From: Variovorax sp. RA8
GTDB taxonomy: Bacteria > Pseudomonadota > Gammaproteobacteria > Burkholderiales > Burkholderiaceae_C
DNA: 64,000 bases
Direction: 5' to 3'
Assembly (NCBI RefSeq): GCF_901827175.1
Contig: NZ_LR594662.1
Span: 5,766,001 to 5,830,000 of the forward strand
The notes beneath the pieces are model-generated. The model was not told the origin of the DNA. It saw only the letters and a list, made by a program, of their open reading frames with translations, and ran no database searches. Positions 52,346 to 60,994 of this stretch are shown in pieces (position 1 is the stretch's first letter; every line of letters begins with the position of its first letter). A program made the translations under genes and the position numbers.

Positions 52346-53428
52346 ATGAACATGCTGTACCCGCTGCCCGCCCACTACGGCGCCCTGCTGGTGCTGTGCA
52401 TGGCGGGGCTGCTCGCACTGTGGTGGTTCATGCTGGGCTCGCGCTACCTCGCGCGGCGGCGCCTGCTGCGCCGCCGCATCGAGGCCCTGGCCACGCCTTC
52501 GGATACGGCGCCGCCCGAGCCCTTCGCCGAGCCCCGCGCCGCGGTCGCGCATGCGCGCGAGCACCTGCTTTGCTCACCCGCGCTGCGCGCGCTGCATCAC
52601 CCGCTCTATGACCTGCCCTGGCTGCTGTTCATCGGCGACGAGGACGCCGGCCTCCGGGCGCTGCTCGCCGCGGCCCGTCGCGAAGCCTCCGTGCCGCCGG
52701 GGCAGGGCATGGACGAGGGCGGAAACTTCTGGCGCTGGCATTTCTTGCCGACCCTTGTCGCCATCGAGACCCGTGCCGCCGCGGTGCACGAGCCGGCCAC
52801 GCCGCACGAGCGCGGCCTCTGGTACCGGGCCCTGCTGGCGCTCGCCGAGCAGCGCGAGCGCCTGCCGCTCAACGGCATCGTGGTCTGCGTGAACGCGGCC
52901 CGCCTGCTGGGCGACGCGCAGCACGTGGCCGCCGATGCGGCACGCCTGCGCCAGCGTGTCGACGAGGCGGCCGAACTCCTGCGCTTGCAGCTGCCCATCT
53001 ACCTGCTGGTGACCGGGCTGGAGCGGCTGGCGGGTTACGAGGTGATGCGCGAAGCCCTGCCGCGTGCGGTGCGTGCCCAGGCCCTGGGCCATCGCCTGCC
53101 CGACGTCGCCGCGGCCGCGGCGCGCCCTGATGCGCTGTTCGAGCCACTGGCGCTGCGCCTGCATGCCTTGCGCATGGGCCTGCTGCGCAGGCAGCCGGAC
53201 CCGGCGCGCCGCCAGGCGATCCATGCCTTCGTCGAGCAGGTGCGCGCATTGCAGCCCGGATTGCGCGCCTTCGCACAGCAGCTCTTCGAGGCCCCGCGCA
53301 GCAGCCATGCCGGCGCGCGCTGGCGCGGTCTGTACCTCGTGGCAGCGCCGGGCAACAGCGACCAGTCGGCCTTCGTCTCCGACCTGTTCCAACGCTTCCT
53401 GCCCGCCGACCAACCGCTAGCGAGATAG
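52346..53428 (+). CDS. Short TssM/IcmF-like protein (N-terminal region only)
   Basis: A 360-residue protein with an N-terminal membrane segment (~13-31), resembling the cytoplasmic N-terminal region of TssM: HHPLYDLPWLLFIGDEDAGLRALL, LPLNGIVVCVNAARLLGD, RLRQRVDEAAELLRLQLPIYLLVTGLERLAGYEVMREALP. The Walker-A loop GPPGSGKT of TssM is replaced by GDEDAG, so no nucleotide binding is expected, and the large periplasmic part (~700 residues) is missing. It follows tssL by 22 bp. It may be an accessory of the membrane complex, with full-length TssM encoded outside this window. Confidence 0.7.
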   Translation: MNMLYPLPAHYGALLVLCMAGLLALWWFMLGSRYLARRRLLRRRIEALATPSDTAPPEPFAEPRAAVAHAREHLLCSPALRALHHPLYDLPWLLFIGDEDAGLRALLAAARREASVPPGQGMDEGGNFWRWHFLPTLVAIETRAAAVHEPATPHERGLWYRALLALAEQRERLPLNGIVVCVNAARLLGDAQHVAADAARLRQRVDEAAELLRLQLPIYLLVTGLERLAGYEVMREALPRAVRAQALGHRLPDVAAAAARPDALFEPLALRLHALRMGLLRRQPDPARRQAIHAFVEQVRALQPGLRAFAQQLFEAPRSSHAGARWRGLYLVAAPGNSDQSAFVSDLFQRFLPADQPLAR

Positions 53429-53447
53429 CCGATTGCCTCGCGGCCGG

Positions 53448-53969
53448 CTAACGGATGCTTATCTGGCGCGCGCCGAAGGTGGCGGTCAGCACCAGCGGCT
53501 TGCCCGGCTCGACCACGCGCACCTCGCGCCAGCGTGCGCGATCCAGGTCGCGGTACGCGGCCATCACACCGATCGCCTTGATGTCGGCGGCCAGTGTCAT
53601 CTCCAGCTTCTTGCTGTCGCCCGGGCGCAGCAGCAGTTCTTCGCGCTGCGCCATCTCCGCGCCCAGCGTGGCCTGGTCCTTCTCGAACAGCGAGAAGAAG
53701 TCGGCCGACTCGAAGGCGCCACGGGTCTTGAGCGCATAGACGCGCACCGTGAGCGGCGAGGCCCGGCCGCGCGCATCGGGATTGGCATCGGCACCGGCCA
53801 CCAGCGTCATCGCCACCGGCGTCGTGACCGGTGGCGGCGGCGGCTTGGCGCAACCGGTCACCAGCAGGCCCGCGGCCAGCAGGCCCAGGCTCCAGCCCGA
53901 CAGCACGCGGCGGCGGTCCGCGTTGCGCAGGCGTCCATAGGACGAACGGCGTGTACCCAGCTCACTCAT
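53448..53969 (-). CDS. tssJ: T6SS outer-membrane lipoprotein TssJ
   Basis: A 173-residue lipoprotein with a long N-terminus (from ATG 53969) before the lipobox LLVTGC, Cys40 being the likely acylated residue. A proline-rich linker follows and then the TssJ beta-sandwich (ANPDARGRASPLTVRVYALKTRGAFESADFFSLFEKDQATLGAEM...LLRPGDSKKLEMTLAAD). TssJ anchors TssM to the outer membrane. It is the only gene in this stretch on the minus strand, convergent with the TssM-like gene and divergent from tssA. Confidence 0.92.
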   Translation of the reverse strand: MSELGTRRSSYGRLRNADRRRVLSGWSLGLLAAGLLVTGCAKPPPPPVTTPVAMTLVAGADANPDARGRASPLTVRVYALKTRGAFESADFFSLFEKDQATLGAEMAQREELLLRPGDSKKLEMTLAADIKAIGVMAAYRDLDRARWREVRVVEPGKPLVLTATFGARQISIR

Positions 53970-54106
53970 GCTATTCCCTTCGTTGCATTGACCCGCCCCG
54001 GGGCATCTTTGATTATCACCAGCGTCTGTCGACACATGAATCAGCCGGAGGGCCGGGGGGAAGGAAATCCTCATGCCGACGGGCTCTGTCCATCCCAACA
54101 GGCAAC

Positions 54107-55144
54107 ATGCTGACACCCGAACTCGTCGATGCACTGCAAGCTCCCGTCAGCCAGGCATCGCCATGCGGCGACGATCTGGAATACGACCCGGCCTTCACCG
54201 CGCTCGAGGCTGCCGCGCAGGGCAAGGCCGAGCAGCAGTTCGGCGACACGGTGATCCCCGCGGTGGAGCCCGAGTGGCGCGCGGTCGCCGACCAGGCACA
54301 GGCACTGCTCGCGCGAACCAAGGACGTGCGGCCCGCCGTGCTGCTGCTGCGGGCAAGCACCCGGCTCCAGGGCGCGTCCGGCTTCGGCCTGGGGCTGCAG
54401 TTGCTGAGCGGCCTGCTCGAGCGCCACTGGGACGGCATACATCCAAAGCTGGATGCCGACGACGACAACGACCCCACCATGCGCCTCAACGCGCTCGCCC
54501 CGCTCGCCGACGAGGGCATGGTGCTGCGCGACCTGTACGACGCCCAGGTCGGCATCGCGCGCGGCGTAGGCCCGATCCGCGTGCGCGACATCGCGATCGC
54601 GCACAACGCGCTGGCCGCCGTGGGTGGCGACGCCGCCTACTCGCAGGCGCAGGTGCAGGGCGGGCTCGAAGCCATCCACGCCGAGACGCCTGACATGCTG
54701 CGTGCGCTGATGGCCACGCCAGCGCAGGTCTCCCGGCTGCAGACGCTGATCACCGAGCGCACCGGCCGTGCCGATGCCATCGATCTCTCTCGTCTGCGCG
54801 CGATCGGGCAGGTGCTGCACAAGGCCTGCGCGGCCGTGGCCGGCGCGGCAGGGCCCGCCGAGGCCGCGGCCGATGCCGGCGAACAGCCCGCCACGGCCGA
54901 GGGCAACGCACCGGCGCAGCGCGCCGCCGCGCCCGGCGAACTCCGCACCCGCCAGGACGTGCTCCAGACCCTGGACCGCGTGATCCGCTATCTCGAACAG
55001 ACCGAGCCGGGCAACCCGGCGCCGCTCCTGATCGCGCGCGCCAAGAAGCTGATCGGCGTGAGCTTCCTCGAGATCATGGCCGACCTCGCGCCGAACGCGC
55101 TCGACACCATCGAAGCCGTGACCGGCAAGCAGACCACCGAGTAA
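54107..55144 (+). CDS. tssA: T6SS protein TssA (ImpA family)
   Basis: A 345-residue TssA with the N-terminal ImpA domain: PVSQASPCGDDLEYDPAFTALEAAAQGKAEQQFGDTVIPAVEPEWRAV, RLQGASGFGLGLQLLSGLLERHWDGIHPKLD, and a C-terminal LLIARAKKLIGVSFLEIMADLAPNALDTI. It organises the baseplate and caps sheath/tail polymerisation. ATG at 54107; an in-frame extension upstream reaches 53831 but overlaps the tssJ start region. It leads the tssA-tssB-tssC-hcp block. Confidence 0.93.
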   Translation: MLTPELVDALQAPVSQASPCGDDLEYDPAFTALEAAAQGKAEQQFGDTVIPAVEPEWRAVADQAQALLARTKDVRPAVLLLRASTRLQGASGFGLGLQLLSGLLERHWDGIHPKLDADDDNDPTMRLNALAPLADEGMVLRDLYDAQVGIARGVGPIRVRDIAIAHNALAAVGGDAAYSQAQVQGGLEAIHAETPDMLRALMATPAQVSRLQTLITERTGRADAIDLSRLRAIGQVLHKACAAVAGAAGPAEAAADAGEQPATAEGNAPAQRAAAPGELRTRQDVLQTLDRVIRYLEQTEPGNPAPLLIARAKKLIGVSFLEIMADLAPNALDTIEAVTGKQTTE

Positions 55145-55195
55145 GGCCCCTGCCGCCGCGCTCGTCTTCCCATCCATCCTGCAAGGAGTTCCTCC

Positions 55196-55723
55196 ATGTC
55201 CACCAAGAGCAGCCAGAAGTTCATCGCCCGCAACCGGGCGCCGCGCGTCCAGATCGAGTACGACGTGGAGCTCTACGGCGCCGAGAAGAAGATCCAGCTG
55301 CCCTTCGTGATGGGCGTTCTGGCGGACCTCTCCGGCAAGCCGGCGGACCCGCTGGCGCCGGTCACCGACCGCAAGTTCCTCGAGTTCGACGTCGACAACT
55401 TCGACGCCCGCATGAAGGCCATGAAGCCGCGCGCCGCCTTCTCTGTGCCGAACACGCTGACCGGCGAGGGCGAGCTCAAGGTCGACATCAGCTTCGAGAA
55501 CATGGACGACTTCTCGCCCGCCGCGGTCGCCCGCAAGGTGGATGCGCTCAACAAGCTGCTCGAGGCCCGCACTCAGCTGTCGAACCTGGTCACCTACATG
55601 GATGGCAAGGGCGGCGCCGAAGACCTGCTGGCCAAGGTGCTGGAGGACCCGGCCCTGCTGCAGACGCTCGCCGGCAGCAGGAAGCCCGAAGAGGGCGCCC
55701 CGTCCACGGCTTCCGCCGCCTGA
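55196..55723 (+). CDS. tssB: T6SS contractile sheath small subunit TssB
   Basis: A 175-residue VipA-type sheath protein: SSQKFIARNRAPRVQIEYDVE, KKIQLPFVMGVLADLSGKP, DRKFLEFDVDNFDARMKAMKPR, and the sheath-forming helix near the C-terminus (LLEARTQLSNLVTYMDGKGGAEDLL). An AAGGAG ribosome-binding site precedes the ATG by 7 nt. It pairs with TssC downstream (34-bp gap). Confidence 0.96.
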   Translation: MSTKSSQKFIARNRAPRVQIEYDVELYGAEKKIQLPFVMGVLADLSGKPADPLAPVTDRKFLEFDVDNFDARMKAMKPRAAFSVPNTLTGEGELKVDISFENMDDFSPAAVARKVDALNKLLEARTQLSNLVTYMDGKGGAEDLLAKVLEDPALLQTLAGSRKPEEGAPSTASAA

Positions 55724-55757
55724 CGCCCCACGAAACGAATCACGAGGAGAAAGCAAC

Positions 55758-57254
55758 ATGGCCGAAGCACTCGAACAGCAGAGCGCACTGAAAGACGTCG
55801 CCTACGGGGGCAGCGACTTCGCGTCGCTGCTGCAGAAGGAATTCAAGCCGCGCAGCGACGAGGCGAAGAGCGCCGTGGAGGCGGCCGTGCTCACGCTGGC
55901 GCAGCAGGCGCTGGCGAACACGCAGGTCATCGGCAAGGACGTGACCAAGTCGATCCAGGCCATGATCGCCGCGATCGACCAGAAGCTCACCGAGCAGGTC
56001 AACAAGATCCTGCACCACGAGGACTTCCAGAAGCTCGAGAGCGCCTGGCGCGGCCTGCACTACATGGTGAACAACACCGAGACCGACGAGAACCTCAAGA
56101 TCCGCGTGATGGACGTCTCGAAGAAGGAGCTGCACAAGACCCTGAAGAAGTTCAAGGGCGCGGCCTGGGACCAGAGCCCGCTGTTCAAGAAGATCTACGA
56201 GCAGGAGTACGGCCAGTTCGGCGGCGAGCCCTTCGGCGCCATCGTGGGCGACTACCACTTCGACCAGAGCCCGCCCGACGTGGAGCTCCTGGGCGAGATG
56301 GCCAAGATCGCGGCTTCGGCCCACGCGCCCTTCATCACCGGCGCCAGCCCCAACCTGATGCAGATGGAGTCCTGGCAGGAACTCGCCAACCCGCGCGACC
56401 TGACCAAGATCTTCTCCACCCCCGAGTACGCCGGCTGGCGCAGCCTGCGCGAGTCGGACGACTCCAAGTACATCGGCCTGTGCATGCCGCGCTTCCTGGC
56501 GCGCACGCCCTACGGCGCCAAGACCAACCCGGTTGAGGACTTCGACTTCGAGGAAGACGTCGCCGGCGCCGACCACAGCAAGTACGCCTGGGCCAACGCG
56601 GCCTACGCCATGGCCACCAACATCAACCGCTCCTACAAGCTCTACGGCTGGGGCTCGCGCATCCGCGGCATCGAATCGGGCGGCGCGGTCGAGAACCTGC
56701 CGCTGCACACCTTCCCGAGCGACGACGGCGGCGTGGACCAGAAGTGCCCGACCGAGATCGCCATCAGCGACCGGCGCGAGGCCGAGCTGTCCAAGGCCGG
56801 CCTGCTCTCGCTGATCCACCGCAAGAACTCCGACTTCGCGGCCTTCATCGGCTCGCAGTCGCTCAACAAGCCGACCGAGTACGACGACCCCGACGCCACC
56901 GCCAACGCCAACCTCGCCGCGCGCCTGCCCTACCTCTTCGCCTGCAACCGCTTCGCGCACTACCTCAAGTGCATCGTGCGCGACAAGGTCGGCAGCTTCA
57001 AGGAGCGCGATGAGATGCAGCGCTGGCTCAACAAGTGGATCACCAACTACGTGGACGGCGACCCCGTCAACTCCTCCGAGGAGACCAAGGCGCGCAAGCC
57101 GCTGGCGGCGGCCGAGGTGGTGGTGGAGGAGGTCGAGGGCAACCCCGGCTACTACACCTCCAAGTTCTTCCTGCGCCCGCACTACCAGCTCGAAGGGCTG
57201 ACGGTGTCGCTGCGCCTGGTGTCCAAGCTGCCGTCCGTCAAGGGCGGCAAGTAG
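55758..57254 (+). CDS. tssC: T6SS contractile sheath large subunit TssC
   Basis: A 498-residue VipB-type protein: SAWRGLHYMVNNTETDENLKIRVMDVSKKEL, EEYGQFGGEPFGAIVGDYHF-type core, FIGSQSLNKP and the C-terminal DRRLVSKL-like segment SLRLVSKLPSVKGGK. It forms the outer layer of the sheath around the Hcp tube and is disassembled by ClpV. The ATG at 55758 has a GAGGAG ribosome-binding site. Confidence 0.96.
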   Translation: MAEALEQQSALKDVAYGGSDFASLLQKEFKPRSDEAKSAVEAAVLTLAQQALANTQVIGKDVTKSIQAMIAAIDQKLTEQVNKILHHEDFQKLESAWRGLHYMVNNTETDENLKIRVMDVSKKELHKTLKKFKGAAWDQSPLFKKIYEQEYGQFGGEPFGAIVGDYHFDQSPPDVELLGEMAKIAASAHAPFITGASPNLMQMESWQELANPRDLTKIFSTPEYAGWRSLRESDDSKYIGLCMPRFLARTPYGAKTNPVEDFDFEEDVAGADHSKYAWANAAYAMATNINRSYKLYGWGSRIRGIESGGAVENLPLHTFPSDDGGVDQKCPTEIAISDRREAELSKAGLLSLIHRKNSDFAAFIGSQSLNKPTEYDDPDATANANLAARLPYLFACNRFAHYLKCIVRDKVGSFKERDEMQRWLNKWITNYVDGDPVNSSEETKARKPLAAAEVVVEEVEGNPGYYTSKFFLRPHYQLEGLTVSLRLVSKLPSVKGGK

Positions 57255-57335
57255 CACGTGACGAAGCGCAGCTTGCTCTGCAGTTGCCGATCAACCCCCC
57301 GCCCGCCGCAACGGGTTTCCTGAAGGAGCATCGAG

Positions 57336-57815
57336 ATGAGTTCTGACTATTTCGCCAAGATCACGAAGGCCGACGGCGAGTCGAAGAAGGAAGGCCACGT
57401 CAACGAGATCGAGGTCCTGAGCTGGAGCTGGGGCGTCTCGAACGCCTCCAGCGCCGGCGTGGGCGGCGGCGCCGGCAAGGGCAAGGCCACGCCCTCCGAG
57501 CTCACCTTCATGCACAACTACGACAAGGCCTCGCCCGTGCTGGCCAGCTTCTGCGCCAAGGGCACGCACATCGACGAGATCAAGCTCACCGCCCGCAAGT
57601 CCGGCGATGGCCAGGAGGACTATCTCATCATCACCCTGAACGGCGCCTTCATCACCAGCACGCAGTTCAGCGGCGGAGGCGGCGGCGACATGGTCGAGAG
57701 CGTGTCCTGCGCCTTCAAGAAGATCAAGATCGAATACAAGCTCCAGGACGACAAGGGCAAGCTCAGCGCCGGCCCCGAGATGACCTGGGACCTCGAAGCC
57801 AACAAGGTCACCTGA
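57336..57815 (+). CDS. hcp: T6SS inner-tube protein Hcp
   Basis: A 159-residue Hcp: YFAKITKADGESKKEGHVNEIEVLSWSWGVSNASS, DEIKLTARKSGDGQEDYLIITLNGAFITSTQFSGGGGGDMVESVSCAF and EYKLQDDKGKLSAGPEMTWDLEANKVT. It hexamerises into the tube stacked inside the sheath and is the secreted T6SS marker. An AAGGAG ribosome-binding site lies before the ATG. 81 bp follow tssC, so it may also be separately expressed at high level. Confidence 0.96.
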   Translation: MSSDYFAKITKADGESKKEGHVNEIEVLSWSWGVSNASSAGVGGGAGKGKATPSELTFMHNYDKASPVLASFCAKGTHIDEIKLTARKSGDGQEDYLIITLNGAFITSTQFSGGGGGDMVESVSCAFKKIKIEYKLQDDKGKLSAGPEMTWDLEANKVT

Positions 57816-57906
57816 GGCCACTACCTGGCCACCCGGCCACCACCCGACCCATCGCGAAGCCCGGGCCGTCGCCGGGCGATAGCAGCATCATCGAGGTCGA
57901 CGGCTG

Positions 57907-58125
57907 GTGGGGCCCGACCCGTACCGCGACGCGCCCTGGACGCCGTCCACCATCTCCAGGACCACCTACGCGCTGGTCGTGCTGGTGCAGCGATGCCACC
58001 GGCTGTGCGAACAGAACCGCGAGACCTACTACCAGGACCTGCCCAACCGGCAGGACATGCCGCTGCAGCTGCGCAACGCGCTGAAGACGGTCAAGACCCG
58101 AGCCGACAAGTACAAGTACAAGTAA
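57907..58125 (+). CDS. Small 72-residue protein of unknown function
   Basis: A short frame with GTG start and TAA stop. Nearly all codons end in G or C, as expected for coding sequence here, and the peptide has plausible composition: TTYALVVLVQRCHRLCEQNRETYYQDLPNRQDMPLQLRNALKTVKT and a Lys/Tyr tail. An in-frame stop lies upstream, so it cannot extend to hcp. No ribosome-binding site or known family is apparent. It may be a small T6SS-associated protein or the remnant of a larger gene. Convergent with the PP2C gene. Confidence 0.4.
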   Translation: MGPDPYRDAPWTPSTISRTTYALVVLVQRCHRLCEQNRETYYQDLPNRQDMPLQLRNALKTVKTRADKYKYK

Positions 58126-58150
58126 AAGCCAGGCGGGCGACCGCGCGGCG

Positions 58151-58939
58151 CTACGGCCGAGGCGGTTCGGGCAGCGGCCGCGTGACCTCGTCGTCCTCGC
58201 CGTCCTCGTGCAGCCATAGCACGACCGCCGTGTAGTTGTCGTGCCCGGGCTTGGCGCGTGCGCGAATCTCGGCGTCGAGCTGCTCCACCCATCGGCTGGG
58301 GTCCTGCGAGGCCTGCAGCGTCTCGCACAGGCACGCGTCGCCCAGCGGCTCCCAGACGCCGTCGCTGCACAGCAGCAGCACATCGTCCACGGCGAGTGGC
58401 ATGCGCTCGGAAACGGTGATCTCCGGCAGCGACTCGAGCGAGCCCAGCGCCGACAGCAGCATGTTGCGCTTCGGATGCAGGCGCGCGGCCTCCTCGTCGA
58501 TCATGCCGCCCGCCACCATCTGCTGGACCAGGCTGTGGTCGATGGTGCGCGCCACCGGCGCGCCGGCGCGGAACAGGTAGGCGCGGCTGTCGCCGCTGTG
58601 GGCCCAGACCACCGCGTTCTCGTGCAGGTCGATGGCGGCCAGCACCACGGTGGAGCGCATGGCCGCCAGCTTGCCGCCTTCGGCCTGGCGCGCGACCACG
58701 TCGCGGTTGGCCTGCTCCAGCAGGCGCCGCAGGCCTTCGGCATCCAGCCCCGGCGCCGCCGCGAAGCCGCCGAGCACGCTGCTGCGCACGATCGACGCGG
58801 CCACGTCGCCGCCGCCGTGGCCACCCGCGCCATCGGCCACCAGGCAGGCCAGGAAGCGGCCGTCGTTCCACTGGCCGAACACGTCCTCGTTGTAGCTGCG
58901 GCCGCCCTGCCTCGACAGGGTGACGATCTCGATCTCCAT
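58151..58939 (-). CDS. PP2C family Ser/Thr phosphatase of the T6SS
   Basis: A 262-residue PPM-family phosphatase: ACLVADGAGGHGGGDVAASIV supplies the first metal-binding Asp pair, ALGSLESLPEI and LLLCSDGVWEPLGD the others, and GHDNYTAVVLWL the C-terminal Asp. In T6SS loci such proteins (PppA type) dephosphorylate FHA proteins and act against a PpkA kinase; no kinase gene is in this window. It is encoded next to the FHA protein. The 52-bp gap upstream contains hexamer repeats (58963-58990). Confidence 0.92.
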   Translation of the reverse strand: MEIEIVTLSRQGGRSYNEDVFGQWNDGRFLACLVADGAGGHGGGDVAASIVRSSVLGGFAAAPGLDAEGLRRLLEQANRDVVARQAEGGKLAAMRSTVVLAAIDLHENAVVWAHSGDSRAYLFRAGAPVARTIDHSLVQQMVAGGMIDEEAARLHPKRNMLLSALGSLESLPEITVSERMPLAVDDVLLLCSDGVWEPLGDACLCETLQASQDPSRWVEQLDAEIRARAKPGHDNYTAVVLWLHEDGEDDEVTRPLPEPPRP

Positions 58940-58962
58940 GGGGCCTCCCTCGTCCTCGTCCC

Positions 58963-58990
58963 TCTTGCTCTTGCACTTGCTCTTGCTCTT
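58963..58990. repeat. Hexamer simple repeat (CTCTTG)n between FHA and PP2C genes
   Basis: About four to five CTCTTG units (one degenerate, CACTTG) fill the gap between the FHA stop and the PP2C start. On the minus strand this is a purine-rich GAGCAAG tract 25-50 nt before the PP2C ATG, so copy-number change could alter spacing. Similar hexamer tracts occur at 11515 and 11914. Confidence 0.75.
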
Positions 58991-58991
58991 G

Positions 58992-60545
58992 CTATTTGCG
59001 GCCTTCGCCCGACTTCAGGCGTGCCATCTGTTCCTCGTAGGCCTGCACGAAGGCCTTGCCGAAGAGGGTGTGGAAATCGTCCTCCGCCTCGCTCGCGATG
59101 CCGGCGTAGAGCGCAACGAACTGGTCCCACAGCTTGGCCTTCCGGTTGGCGGCGAACAGGCTGTCGAGGGCGGACTTCGCGGCGATCTTCTTCTCGAGCT
59201 CGCCGGGTTCGAAGCGCTCGATGAGTTGGGCCAGCGCGGCGCGCATGCCGACCATCACGCCGAACTGGTGCGCGCGCAGGTCGTCGAAGGCATCGCGCAT
59301 CGCCGCCTCGGCCGGCATGAAGCCGCGCACGCCGGGCCCCAGCAGATGCGCCAGCGCGACCTCGGCGGTGGGCGAGAACTTGAGCGGGTTGTTGGCCTGC
59401 GCCGCGATCATCGTCACCTCGGCGCGCAGCTCGCGCTTGAATTCCTGGCGTGTCAGCAGCAGCTGCAGCGTGCCCTCGGTGGCCGAGCGCAGCAGCACGC
59501 CGATGCGCTCCATCAGCCCCGGCGTCAGCAGCTCCGGCATCTGGTGCGTGCTGCCGAGGCCGCGCAGGAGGGCGGCGAGCAGCGCGTCGGGTGAGGTGGC
59601 GCCCATCGGAGCCGAGGCCGGGCCCGGCGGCGGCGAGGCCAGGACCGGCTCGCCCGTCATGTCGTCGAAGCGCGGCGCGGACGAAGGCGCGACGGCCGGC
59701 ACTTCGCGCGGCGGCGCATAGCCGAATTGCCCGATCGGAAGATGGTCGGCGCGTGGCGCCGCGGCCGCGGGCGGCGTGCCCTGCAACGCCGCAAACGGAT
59801 CGGCCGCCGCGGCCGTGTTGGGCTGGCGCAGCGGGTCTGCCAGCGGCGACAGCGCGAGCGGATCGCCGCCGAGGCCCGCGCCAGCGCCGCCGCCGAACAG
59901 CTCGTCGATGCCCGTCCCCTTGGCCGCAGGCGACACCAGGCCCAGGTCGGAGAAGTCGTCATCGAGCAGGCCGCGCGCCGGTGTCGCGACACCGGGCGCG
60001 GCCGGCGACGGCGCCAGGAGATCCGCGAAGGGATCCTCGGCCGAGGCCGCGGGACGCCCGGCGCCCAGCGGATCGCCGAGCGGAAGGTCCGGCACGGCCG
60101 AAGCCGCAGCCGGCGCCGGCGCGGCAGGCCCGAGCCCGGCAAGCAGGTCGGCAAAGGGGTCGTCCTCCGCAGGCCTCGCGACGGCGGCCGGCGCTGCGGC
60201 AAGAGCCGCGGCAGCGCCTGCGGACGCCGCGGAAGGCGCCGCCTCCACCACCAGCTCGAAGCCACCGATGACCAGCCGCATCCCTTGCGACAGCGCGGCC
60301 TCGTTGCCCGCGCCCAGCGGCCGGCCATTGCACAGCATCGGATTGCTGCCGCGGTCGACGATGAAGTACTGCCCGTCGCGGCACAGCACCTGCGCATGCA
60401 CGCGCGACACCGTCCGGTCGGGATCGTCAAGCACCAGCGTGTTGGCCGGCGCGCGCCCGATGGTGCCGCCCTGCACGTCGAATTGCGCGCTCAGCGCGCG
60501 GCCCGCACGGGCGCCCTGGGGGGTGAGGACCGATATGCGAATCAC
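58992..60545 (-). CDS. tagH: T6SS-associated FHA domain protein
   Basis: A 517-residue protein: N-terminal FHA domain (residues ~1-100: GGTIGRAPANTLVLDDPDRTVSRVHAQV with the phosphothreonine-binding Arg/Ser/His). A long Ala/Pro-rich disordered linker (~105-325) with repeats of DPFADLLA follows, then a C-terminal helical T6SS FHA domain (LLRSATEGTLQLLLTRQEFKRELRAEVTMIAAQANNPLKFS...FGKAFVQAYEEQMARL). It scaffolds phosphorylation-dependent activation of the T6SS. The PP2C gene is next downstream. Confidence 0.92.
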   Translation of the reverse strand: MIRISVLTPQGARAGRALSAQFDVQGGTIGRAPANTLVLDDPDRTVSRVHAQVLCRDGQYFIVDRGSNPMLCNGRPLGAGNEAALSQGMRLVIGGFELVVEAAPSAASAGAAAALAAAPAAVARPAEDDPFADLLAGLGPAAPAPAAASAVPDLPLGDPLGAGRPAASAEDPFADLLAPSPAAPGVATPARGLLDDDFSDLGLVSPAAKGTGIDELFGGGAGAGLGGDPLALSPLADPLRQPNTAAAADPFAALQGTPPAAAAPRADHLPIGQFGYAPPREVPAVAPSSAPRFDDMTGEPVLASPPPGPASAPMGATSPDALLAALLRGLGSTHQMPELLTPGLMERIGVLLRSATEGTLQLLLTRQEFKRELRAEVTMIAAQANNPLKFSPTAEVALAHLLGPGVRGFMPAEAAMRDAFDDLRAHQFGVMVGMRAALAQLIERFEPGELEKKIAAKSALDSLFAANRKAKLWDQFVALYAGIASEAEDDFHTLFGKAFVQAYEEQMARLKSGEGRK

Positions 60546-60588
60546 GATCGTGGCTCCGTCGAGTGAGGCCTGCGCCTGGGCACCTTCG

Positions 60589-60990
60589 TCATGGCGCCAG
60601 CATCAGGACCAGCGCCTGGCTGGGCACGACGCGCGCGCCCGGGCAGTTGGTGCTGTTCTGCAGCGACATGCTGGTGAGGCGCGTCGCCGGCATGCCCATG
60701 TAGAGCACCGTGAAGGCGCCCGTCAGGTGGCGGCTCGGGCCCATCACCGTGCCCGAGGCCACACCGGTCGCCACGCCGGGGTTGTCGCCGTTGGTCATGG
60801 GAATGGTGGTCGCGAGGTTGTGCACCGGCATGCCCATGATCAGGATGTTCGGGCAGTTGGGAACCGCCATCGGCCCCATGGCGATGTTGGGATAGGGGAT
60901 GGGGATCGGCGAGGGCGAAGGCGGCGCGGGCGTGAGGCACACGTCCGGGAAGCCCATGTCGGTGCCCATCATCTGGCAGTTGGCGAACAT
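60589..60990 (-). CDS. PAAR-like protein (DUF4150)
   Basis: A 133-residue PAAR-like protein: MFANCQMMGTDMGFPDVCLTP, PIPIPYPNIAMGPMAVPNCPNILIMGMPVHNLATTIPMTNGDNPG and GPSRHLTGAFTVLYMGMPATRLTSMS. Such cones sharpen the VgrG spike tip and carry effectors. It begins 4 bp after the DUF3540 gene stop and precedes the FHA gene by 43 bp. Free-standing, with no toxin domain attached. Confidence 0.9.
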   Translation of the reverse strand: MFANCQMMGTDMGFPDVCLTPAPPSPSPIPIPYPNIAMGPMAVPNCPNILIMGMPVHNLATTIPMTNGDNPGVATGVASGTVMGPSRHLTGAFTVLYMGMPATRLTSMSLQNSTNCPGARVVPSQALVLMLAP

Positions 60991-60994
60991 GGCG

